Origin: Oehlia diaphana | Taxonomy: Eukaryota; Glomeromycota; Glomeromycetes; Glomerales; Glomeraceae | Assembly (NCBI GenBank): GCA_003833135.1 | Contig: QZLH01000559.1 | Coordinates: forward strand, 60,174 to 78,074 | Reading direction: 5' to 3' | Length of the DNA: 17,901 nt | In this document: positions 10,009 to 17,901 of the stretch, piece by piece | Position numbering within the stretch: position 1 is the first letter of the stretch | How the letters are laid out: the number at the start of each line of letters is the position of its first letter | Notes under the pieces: generated by a model | Database searches by the model: none | What the model saw: the letters and a program-made list of their open reading frames with translations, nothing else | Told to the model about the DNA's origin: nothing | Program-made: the position numbers and the translations under genes

Positions 10009-10740
10009 AATTAAATTTTTTTATAATTAATTAAGTATTCGCTACTCTTGTAAACTTATAAATCCTTTTTTTCTTATTTTTCAAGTGTTTAAATGAATAA
10101 AAATAAGTACAATGTCTAATAATAATATTATAATGCTTGATGAACTTTTTTTTTAATATAAAAAATGAATGAAAAGAAATTAAAGAACTGTATCTGCGAC
10201 TAGAAATAAATAAATAAATACTTAATTTTTTTAAATAACTTTTTAATATAATGCATGAAATGTAAAATATAAAAGAAAGAAAAGTAAAATTCGAGCATGT
10301 TGTTATATACTTCCACCATTACTACTATTACTGCTATTACTATTATTATCCATTAGATTATTCATTTTTTTCAGACCATTTTTTCACTTTTTCCAACATT
10401 TTTAAACTAACAGTGTTTAATATAAATAGGTGGAATGTAGCAACAAGTAGTGCAAGGTCTAAGGTAATTGTTATTACAAATAATAAAATGCCTTGCCCTG
10501 AAGATACAGAAATATTCACAAATAAGAAAATGAGAGAAGGATGGGCACTTCTTAATATAATCGAAAGCTGAGTACAAAATAATTATAACACAGTAATAGC
10601 GGGGAAGAAAGAGAATATCGGCATTATTAAATGGAAAATTAGTGGAGATGGAAAAAGTAAAGATGATTAAATTTTTAGTATATGGAATGATTGGAATATG
10701 TATATAATTCACAATGCTAATACATTTGTATTTACATTAT
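10009..10740. other. Intergenic DNA right of the transposon
   Basis: AT-rich. A short TAC/TAT trinucleotide-like run is at about 10316-10352. The plus frame with codons starting at 10266 is open to a TGA at 10569-10571 and open again to TAA at 10668-10670. Its part from about 10410 to 10568 reads somewhat like protein (it includes MPCPEDTEIF), but there is no usable start and I recognise no family. At most this is a decayed coding fragment. Confidence 0.4.
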
Positions 10741-11400
10741 TATCTTTAATGATTTAGTACTAACTAGCAGTCACCCGTTGCTTCGCATCAGGACCCAATG
10801 AGTTTGTTTAAATAGAAAATTTAGTACTATAATGTAATACTAAGTAAATTAAAAATGGTTATAGTAGTTTTTCGTTTATAATTAGAAATTTAATATGGCA
10901 ATAATAAGTTAATAAAAAACAATAAAATAATATGTATTAAATCATATTTATAACATTAGGATGATATAAATTATACTTACAATATTAAATGTAGATATTT
11001 ATACATATTAATGAGTGTAGAATGAAATTTGGATTAATTAAGGAATTGTGAAAAAATAATTATCAATAAAAATTGATTAGTTTTTTATAAGTACTTTCGA
11101 AAAAATTTTAATATTATGAAAAATTGAAAATACTACAATTATTTTTTAATTAACTAGGGAAATTTATCTACTGATCCTTTATAATATTTGATTCAAGCGA
11201 ATATTGATAATGATGTCTTTTAATAATAACTGGTCTCGGATCAATAAATGTATCTTAATTTCATAAATTTGTAGATCATTGTATATTAGGATTATTTATT
11301 TCATGGGGAGTTGGGAATAATAGGGTTTTTTTCCCGAAGGGAAAAAACCTCTAATGTTCACTTTCCATGAAATAAATGGGTAATCCCCCGGAGCGTGTTA
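10741..11400. other. Possible mobile-element remnant with a terminal hairpin
   Basis: It opens with a patch of ordinary composition (about 10765-10802, CACCCGTTGCTTCGC then CAATGAGT) and closes with the 11289-11386 hairpin and CCCCCGGAGCGTGTTACTCA. CAATGAGT at the left and ACTCATTG at the right are inverted copies, with AT-rich filler between. No open frame. The boundaries are uncertain, so the element call is tentative. Confidence 0.35.
11289..11386. repeat. 98-bp inverted repeat with nested GAA-loop hairpin
   Basis: The outer arms 11289-11306 and 11365-11386 match at all 18 positions of the shorter arm, with a four-base bulge (CCCA) in the right arm. The inner stem TTTTTTCCC (11327-11335) pairs perfectly with GGGAAAAAA (11339-11347) around a GAA loop, and AGG/CCT extends it. 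It could form a cruciform in DNA or a long hairpin in RNA. Confidence 0.8.
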
Positions 11401-13623
11401 CTCATTGAATATTAACTATTTTAAATTCATAAACTCAGCTAATAACTCGCAATTTTTAAAAATTAGTATGAAGGTGATCATGAGTGACAGGGCATTACTT
11501 CTAAAAATTTGATATCAATTTAAATACATTCCAAATCAATACCTTATTGATTGATTGCTAAATAATAATAGTTTACTTGATAGATGGTTGCAAGAGAATA
11601 TAATTTTATTATGGTTTCGTCCAAATATCTTTTTTAAAACATTTTCATTTTTTTTGGCTTTATAATAATGATATTAAGTAAAATCTAATCGTAATTGAAT
11701 TAATACGTATGAATTTTAAATATTTAAAAGTAAAGATCTTTTTTTTACACTTATAATTAAACAATGTACGTGTTAGTTACACATGTTATTCATGATACGA
11801 TTGTTACGATTGTTACGAGATACCACCGTCTAACGAAATTTGTGGACATTTCGATAAAATAAATTATTATTCTTCTTCTTAGAAATATAATTAAAAGCAT
11901 ATATTTTATCTTCAGGTTGAAATATCCCAATTTTGGCAGGCTTTTAGCCTTCCTCTATTTCTTAAGAAAAGTGTTAAGCTAAACTTTTTAGTAGCAAACT
12001 ACTTGAACGGAAACGTTGTTACAGTTAGTTTAGTCAATTAATTGTGTCAATTTAACGATTAGAATTGCAATGGGTAAGAAGTAATTACAGGTTTTAATAA
12101 TGAAGAAATCGTAAAAAAAAGTTTTAGTCCATTTATAACTGATATTTAAGATGTTTCACTTTTTTAAGTTTGGAAGTGATATTTGAATATAGAATTTATT
12201 TACTTAATGGCGCACCTTTTCGAAACTGAATATTTCTAAGCAATGATAGCGATAGAGTATAGACTTACAATAAGCGCCATTATCTATAAAAATCTGAATA
12301 TTAGTACATTGGAAAAGTTGCTCTTTAGAATAATGACTACATAAACCTTAAATTTAAAATAAAGCGAACAATTTCTTTCACTTAATTCTTTTAATGTTTT
12401 CAACTGAGGAATTTAATTCTATTAAGTTATTATGTTTAATAAGATTATCAATAATACATAATGTATCAGGCATTTAATGATGAATTTGATAATTGCACGA
12501 TATTAAGAAAGTTTATACATTCTTAATAAATAAATTCGAATTTTATTATGTAAAAATGTATCTTTTTGTATTACTACTACTCTTGAAAATCAATGCAAAT
12601 TAAATAATAATTTTTCAAACTAAATTATTACGATATTTATCTGAAGAAAAATCGAAATTCTGATATTACAAAAAATGGGTTAAAACTTAAAAAATACTTT
12701 AATAATACAAACAGTAATAATTACAATTTTATAATTATATATAATTTAAATAGTTTAATTGATTATTATGAAAAATATGGGTAATTTACAAATTATTTTT
12801 AACTATTTATCATTGTTTGTTTCTATCTCTATAAAATCTAATAATTTTTAATAATTATTTTGTCGTTACCATTGCTTTCGATTATAGGATATCATTAAAA
12901 TAAATAAACTAAAATTTTGCTTAATATAAAGCTCCAAAATAATAAAATAATTTTAGTATAAAAAAAATGTTCCAAAATTCATACGAAATTTTAAACTTTA
13001 TTTCCGTTAATTAAACTATTTTTACTTTAGATAAATTAAGATATAAAAGTATAAATAGTTTAGCTTAAAAATGAATTATAAAATTAAGACTACTATAAAA
13101 ATAGATTAAGCAAAACGCGTACCGATTAATATAATTTTACATAGTATCTATTAAGATTTATTTTTTTAATTTCAATTATTAAGATTATTTAGAGAATCAT
13201 ATACTGTATAAGAAAAAGAAGATTTTTTAAAACAGGTATAATTATCAATAATGATTCGTAATTCTTTCTATATTATCCATCTTGTTAGATTGTATTTAGA
13301 CATTAATTAAATAAATTTACAATTTACTGAATTTTTAGGTTATATAGATTATTTGATCAATTCATTTTTATATTCAAAGATAAACTTAGAATACTATTAT
13401 TGGTTTAATTCCATATGTAAAAAGAAGAAATCATTTTGGAAATTTGAAATCATATTACTTAAATAATAATACTTATAACAACAAAATTAAAATAAAATTT
13501 AAAATAAAATTTATTTATTTATTTTAATAATTTATATATAAAAAATTTTCTTTTACTCTCAGTGTTTAAATAATTCTATTTCAAAATAAAATGAATGATA
13601 TCTTCTTTAATTCATAAAATAAT
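11401..13623. other. AT-rich intergenic DNA
   Basis: About 2.2 kb with no gene, RNA gene or clear element on either strand. One short inverted pair, TAATGGCGC (12205-12213) and GCGCCATTA (12274-12282), encloses 60 bp and might be a tiny foldback. The kinase 3' flank (13510-13623) contains minus-strand AATAAA at 13510-13515, about 110 nt past the kinase stop. Confidence 0.5.
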
Positions 13624-13634
13624 TTAAAATCCCT
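13624..13634 (-). other. 11-nt terminal coding exon of the kinase gene
   Basis: After acceptor TTTTTCTTAG the exon reads AGGGATTTTAA, giving Glu-Gly-Phe-stop with the carried-over G. TACTAAT lies about 13 bp before the acceptor. The donor at 13720 (GTTCGT) is weak, but the orphan tail at 8428 has a strong GTAAGA at the same position and also ends in an 11-nt exon. If unspliced, the protein would instead gain a hydrophobic 17-residue extension. Confidence 0.7.
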
Positions 13635-15924
13635 CTAAGAAAAACAGATGTATTAGTAAATAAGAAATTACTGTATCACTATTATATGTATTAAGTATAA
13701 TTTTTGTAAAATAAACGAACCATCAGGAATTTCAAATTCTTCTTGTTCTTCTGAATGAAGATTTGGATTATTATGTATATCATCATCATCTACGAAACAA
13801 AAATAATATTCAATTATTTATTATCTATAAAATATTTAATAAATAAATAATAGTTTACTTACCATCAATATCACCAGTTTGCGGTTTTTGTATTGTATCT
13901 CTATAATAGTTATTTTGTACGGTATCAACTATTATTAAGTAAAATAAAATTTAATATACTGTATACTTATTTGTAAATAAACTCTAATATTTTACTCACC
14001 ACCTTTTGAATTTACCCGCAATTTTTTAAATACCTTGGTCAATCTTGTATTACCAGCTAAAATTAAGATCATATTAATACAAAGTATTTAAAATAAATTA
14101 AATATTTATTCTTATTTTAAATTACCTTCAATAACATTACTATTTCTTTTGTTATTCTGGTTACTTGCTTGGCCAAAATCATCAACTAAAAATAAAACAA
14201 TTATTCAATATTATACCATATAAATTCAACATAAACTTAAAAAATTTTTACTTACTATTTTTTGGAATATTAAAGTCATATAATTTACTATGAAATGCTA
14301 TTAAATAAATAGATTTAGTTTTAATTTGTTATTTACTAATTATTTTTAATAAGAATAAGCATTAAATTTATATCACCTTCTTGTTCTTCTGTTATTATTT
14401 AAATTAAAAAAAAGTAAGACTGTATTATTAGTAATAACAAAGAAAGACTAAATGGTACAAATGTTGATAAACTATACCTTCTGTTGCATTTTTTGGTTCA
14501 GGTAAATTTTCAAATTTATGAATTTTACTTGTAAATAATTTACTGCTTATGTTTGTATAGTTTGCTTCTTTATCTATATTTGCGATTAGTTGAGGTAATT
14601 CATTTGGATTATTTTGATAATATAACTTAATTTCTCTTATATTCTCCCGTAGTGTATAAGCGTCAGGTCTTTCTGATGGATTAGCATTCCAGCATTGTTC
14701 CATCAAATTTTTATATTTTAAAGGAATTTCTGATCTCATTTTTGGCCTCATGCCATTAATAATCTTAAGTGCAAGATCATAATCATGTTCGTAATTATTA
14801 AATGGTGGTTGACCAGATGAAATTTCCCACATAAGCATGCCAATACTATAAATATCAGATTTGAAAGTATATTCTTTTCCATTAATAATTTCAGGTGCTA
14901 TGTAAGGAAGATTTCCGTATATACTTGTTAATGGTTTATCTGCAGGGCCACAAAATCCAAGATCACTAATAGACCAAAGATCATTAAATTGTGAATATAA
15001 TATATTTCCAGAATGCAAATCTCTATGAATTAAATTCTCTTCATGAATATAATAAAGTGAATTAATTATTTTATAAATAATTTCAATTTTTTCGTACCAT
15101 GTTAATTGATTGTTATTTTGTTGTAAAAATTCTCTTAAATTAGCATCTTCCTTTTCCATTACAAGCATATAATTTCCATTTGATGGATTTTGTGTTAAAC
15201 CAAGACAAGGAACAATTTCTGTTAATTTATTACTTATAGATAAATGTGTTTTAGCCTATAAAAAGTAATTTCAAAATTTTATTATTAATAATTAATTTTA
15301 AATACAAGTTTTTAGGTATTTTAGATTACAAACCTCTTCAAACCAATTTTGACTTGCATTTTCAATATTTTCTAATTCTTTTAATATTACATCATGTTTT
15401 CCAAGTCTTTGTAATTGTTGATTCTCAGAATCCCATTCTTGGTAAATTCCGTTAACCCATATTGCTGTATAGATTTTAGAAAATCCACCTTTTGTTAAAT
15501 ATTTAATATTTTGTAAATTATTATATGGAATCCATTCAATTATCATATCTGGCATAAGTGACTCAATTTGACATTTTTGTATTAAATTATCAATATCATT
15601 ATTTCCAGATGTCCAATTTGAAAATTTTGCTTTTAAATAATTTTGAATACAATATTCACAATATGACATGGCTAAACATTCTTGGTTACAATTTTCACAA
15701 ATTCTTCTTGTTCCTTCATTATAAAGAACTCTATCTCGGTCATAATTCATATTATGCACTCTTATTGCTTCAGTTTTTTCATCAGTTGTGAGGGAATTGT
15801 CAGCAAGAATTGTTTGTTCCGTAAATTCATGTTGTTTGTGTAAGTCGCCATGAATATTATAATCAATTAATGACCATGCTCTATTAATTGCTGCTTGAAC
15901 TAAATCTCTTCGAATAGTAGACAT
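13624..15924 (-). CDS. TKL-like protein kinase of the Rhizophagus-expanded family, nine exons
   Basis: Exons, in gene order: 15924-15334, 15255-14478, 14388-14377, 14297-14256, 14185-14126, 14056-14000, 13928-13863, 13789-13721 and 13634-13624; 561 residues. The start ATG has A at -3. The N-terminal part has a possible zinc motif (C76, C79, C83, C89, C92), then NWTSGN (103-108). The kinase domain spans about 137-405: glycine loop KGGFSKIY (145-152), VILK with Lys182, HRD at 274-276, Asn281, DLG (295-297) in place of DFG, APE 317-319. All catalytic residues are present, so it is probably active; substrate unknown, location probably cytosolic or nuclear (no signal peptide or membrane span). The tail after residue 456 is built from tiny phase-1 exons and ends EGF. 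Family assignment rests on recalled similarity. The exon 6 end could instead be 14003, one Gly shorter. Confidence 0.88.
14377..14388 (-). other. 12-nt internal microexon of the kinase gene
   Basis: AAGAACAAGAAG is bounded by acceptor CAG and donor GTGATA. With the flanking phase-1 junctions it encodes EEQE between KNAT and AFHSK. The resulting order (NATE, EEQE, AFHSK, YDFNIP) is the tail order I recall from related kinases, which supports the microexon over a simple exon end. Confidence 0.75.
14389..14477 (-). other. Kinase intron 2
   Basis: The donor is CAGAAG|GTATAG and the acceptor AATAACAG; 89 bp, phase 1. A TACTAAT branch-like motif lies inside. It separates the kinase domain exon from the 12-nt microexon. 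Confidence 0.8.
15256..15333 (-). other. Kinase intron 1
   Basis: The donor is GAAGAG|GTTTGT and the acceptor TTTTTATAG; 78 bp, phase 0. Splicing joins NWFEE to AKTHLSISNK, the expected continuation of the kinase N-lobe. Without splicing the frame ends at 15298. Confidence 0.9.
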
Positions 15925-16123
15925 AATATTATAAGGCTTTCAAATTTTTTTTTTTCAACTTTAACAATAACATTTACGCCTTTCGCCTTTTTAACGTAAA
16001 CTCCGGTACAAATTTAAATTTAGCATGATCTACTACTGTATAATGTTTCACAATATTTTAATGTTCCACAATGTTTCACCACATGACGTTTGTGATTATG
16101 CATTTAAATTAAGAAGTGAACTA
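15925..16123. promoter_or_regulatory. Kinase 5' flank
   Basis: About 200 bp between the kinase start codon and the MITE. On the plus strand it contains three imperfect copies of AATGTTYCACA (16042-16052, 16060-16070, 16070-16080). A minus-strand pair of AAAGGCG motifs lies about 60 bp before the ATG. No convincing TATA box can be told from the AT-rich background. Confidence 0.4.
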
Positions 16124-16339
16124 CCTAAAAAGGGGAACGTCTAAAGCCGTGTTCGATCACGTGACATTAAATTATTTGTCGCCCCTCCCATCACATCCCA
16201 GTTACTATTTTTACTATTTATCTGTGGACTTAAAATTTTTTCGAGTTGTGAAAAATTATTTGTCACATACCTATTCATCACACCCTAGCTATGAAAAATC
16301 ACGTGATCGAACACGGATTTAGACGACCCCCTAAAAAGG
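16124..16339. mobile_element. MITE with 31-bp terminal inverted repeats and 10-bp target duplication
   Basis: The direct repeat CCTAAAAAGG occurs at 16124-16133 and 16330-16339. The 196-bp element between (16134-16329) has 31-bp inverted ends (16134-16164 and 16299-16329) matching at 28 of 31 positions, with core CCGTGTTCGATCACGTGA. Inside are two imperfect direct repeats beginning AAATTATTTGTC and ending ATCACAYCC plus AG (about 16169-16202 and 16253-16288). It is too small to encode a transposase. The superfamily is unclear; the duplication length suggests a Mutator-like or related source. Its ends differ from those of the 1.1-kb element, so it is a separate family. Confidence 0.85.
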
Positions 16340-17590
16340 CAATAAAATGCAATAACTTTTCGTTCAAAAATTACCTTTTTTTTCTCCATTATTATTTATA
16401 TATTCTTTTTTTTTAAAAAAAAAGAAAAATACTATATAGAGTATATATATAATAATTTGAAAATAACAATGCGCAGAAATTGAAATTAAAATGTATTTTT
16501 TTATTCTGTGTAGTAATAAATAATTCTAGAATTTGATTCTTATAAAATAAAAAATCATTCCTTTTTTAAAAAATTAAAAAAAATATAATTAATAAAAAAA
16601 AAATTAATAGGATTTTTTTTATACATATGAATGGAAATTTCAATATCATGTTCTTAGTTCACATACAGTAAAAGCAAAAAAGACCCAGTTAGCTATGACC
16701 TATAAGCTTCATGAGTAATCCAATTCAACAACAACAATGGTGAAAGCATTTTTGTTCTGTTATTATTGGCAATAGTATGTTTTTGAAGTGGTGATCATCC
16801 TGCATGACCTTCCTTATTTATTCACTTTTTCGCTTAATTTGTAGTTTGTCCTCCGATCTTCATGCAGATTTTCATTTTTTTGGGAATGCACCATGTGAAC
16901 TTCGTAGTTGAAGTTTATAGCTATGCTATATGCTATATTGCAATTAGCTATTGCTATTGCTATAGCTATAGCTATAGACATTGTTATTGCAATATTGTAA
17001 TATTGCTTCTTTGATATCATTAGAATAAAATTACAAAATATTCATTTTTGTGCCACTTTCACTACATATTAACTTGCGGCATCAAACAATAAGTTTTATA
17101 TTCATATTAGATTTTGTTGATCATTATTGATCTTCAAAGAAATACTAAATTAAGTTTCAAATATATTTCTTTTTCGTTTAAAAATTAAAAACGTATAAGA
17201 TGATCATGTAGATCTTTTTGATAATCAATTAAAAAAAGTGAGACGAAAATTTTTTTCAAAATTTTTAAATTTTTTTCTTTTTTCATAAAACATCATGAAA
17301 TTATTTTTACATTTTTTTTTTCTATTTGTAAGATTAAATATTTGAATATTACATAATTACAATTAAATTTATAAGTGTATTTTTTTTAGAAAATAATGTG
17401 ATATTCCATAAAAATATTTTTTCTTACTATTTTTATTTTTAAACTACTTGAATTTATAAATTAATAAAAGAATTAATTTAAAATTCATGGCAGGTTATTT
17501 TCAAATTTTGTCAACTCAATCTTAATTTTAATATTACATTTATTTTTAATATAAATTTTTTTATTAAATTTTCTTTTTCCAAATATACTA
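16340..17590. other. AT-rich intergenic DNA with a microsatellite
   Basis: No gene is seen on either strand. The stretch is made of poly-A/T-rich sequence, apart from a patch of ordinary composition at about 16670-16870 and the GCTAT repeat at 16917-17006. Confidence 0.5.
16917..17006. repeat. GCTATA/GCTATT hexanucleotide microsatellite
   Basis: Repeated GCTATA and GCTATT units with TATTGC variants run for about 90 bp. On the minus strand the repeat gives an Ala-Ile open frame (16814-17020) that should not be taken as a gene. Confidence 0.8.
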
Positions 17591-17901
17591 TAATCTCCAC
17601 TTTGACCAAATGAAATCAACTTCATAAAAGTTGTTCAGGCAGGTTGAAACCACTTAAATATTAATTTTCATGAATGTAGGTGTAGTGCTTAAAGAAGATT
17701 GCATTTTTCTTGATGATATTAACTCTCTTTCTGTTTTTTTCAATTTAGAGCGTAATATCTCCACTTTGGACAAATCAAATCAACTTCATTTATTAATTGA
17801 AAGTTGTTCAGGCAGGTTAAAAGCACTTGAATATTAATTTTCATGAATGTAGGTGTAGTGCTTAAAGAAGATTGCATTTTTCTTGATGATATTAACTCTC
17901 T
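17591..17901. repeat. Two tandem copies of a 150-170-bp unit at the window edge
   Basis: Copy one is about 17591-17728 and copy two about 17755-17901. They share CTCCACTTTG, AAATCAACTTCAT, GTTGTTCAGGCAGGTT, and then a near-identical block from ATATTAATTTTCATGAATG to AACTCTCT. Copy two has a small insertion (about 17791-17803), so the offset grows from 164 to 173 bp. The array may continue past the window. Neither strand stays open across both copies, so it is probably non-coding. Confidence 0.8.

Noticed and set aside
10266..10670. Plus-strand frame open except for one TGA at 10569
   Set aside because: It has no start codon in a sensible place, the first third is Tyr/His low complexity, and no family is recognised. 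Kept only as a possible decayed fragment.
10407..10712. Minus-strand 101-codon open frame
   Set aside because: Antisense to the above, with no recognisable motif or splice context; probably chance.
10741..11400. Helitron call based on a hairpin followed by CTAAT
   Set aside because: The hairpin lies too close to CTAA, the left end lacks a clean A|TC boundary, and there is no Rep/helicase; reported only as an uncertain remnant.
12070..12081. ATGGGTAAGAAG resembling a start codon next to a splice donor
   Set aside because: An intron reading (GTAAGA to TTACAG) would be only about 17 bp, and the frame closes at once.
16116..16322. 68-codon open frame
   Set aside because: It lies almost exactly over the MITE and reads through both inverted repeats.
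16814..17020. Minus-strand open frame with an Ala-Ile repeat
   Set aside because: It translates the GCTATA microsatellite.

Overview
This is an AT-rich, intron-rich eukaryotic window. It most likely comes from an arbuscular mycorrhizal fungus of the Rhizophagus/Glomus group. The main reason is the 13.6-15.9 kb gene, which has the layout I associate with the expanded TKL-like kinases of those fungi: a Cys-rich N-terminal segment, a motif reading NWTSGN, a DLG-type kinase domain, and a tail containing HSEEQ and EIP. Introns are short (69-100 bp), GT-AG and AT-rich. The species assignment is inference; no rRNA or marker gene is present.

Layout. (1) 1-5603, plus strand: the 3' 1751 codons of a ZNFX1-like gene (UPF1-type SF1 helicase plus Cys/His zinc modules) in five exons. 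Its 5' end lies before the window. It carries a tandem array of about sixteen 30-31-residue C-x-H...C...C modules. (2) 5604-13623: about 8 kb with no intact gene. It holds a degenerate AT-rich minisatellite (about 6.83-7.40 kb), small GC-rich palindromic islands, an orphan two-exon kinase tail on the plus strand (8359-8521), and a 1076-bp non-autonomous DNA transposon with 45-bp terminal inverted repeats and an exact 9-bp target duplication (8915-10008). The core of that transposon is a strongly purine-biased tract. A 98-bp GAA-loop hairpin (11289-11386) follows, then about 2.2 kb of featureless AT-rich DNA. (3) 13624-15924, minus strand: a nine-exon kinase-like gene of 561 codons. (4) 15925-17901: the kinase 5' flank with a 196-bp MITE (31-bp inverted repeats, 10-bp target duplication) about 210 bp from the start codon, a hexanucleotide microsatellite, and two tandem copies of a unit of about 150-170 bp running off the window end.

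The two genes are convergent and separated by the repeat-rich gap; nothing suggests they act together. A ZNFX1-like helicase would be expected to act on RNA, probably in RNA silencing or RNA surveillance by analogy with its relatives. The kinase would be a signalling protein of a large lineage-specific family. The most striking structure is the 3' half of the kinase gene: six consecutive small exons (12, 42, 60, 57, 66 and 69 nt), every one a multiple of three and flanked by phase-1 introns, followed by an 11-nt terminal exon. The orphan locus at 8.4 kb repeats the last two exons with exactly the same lengths and phase, so the tail looks like a modular cassette.
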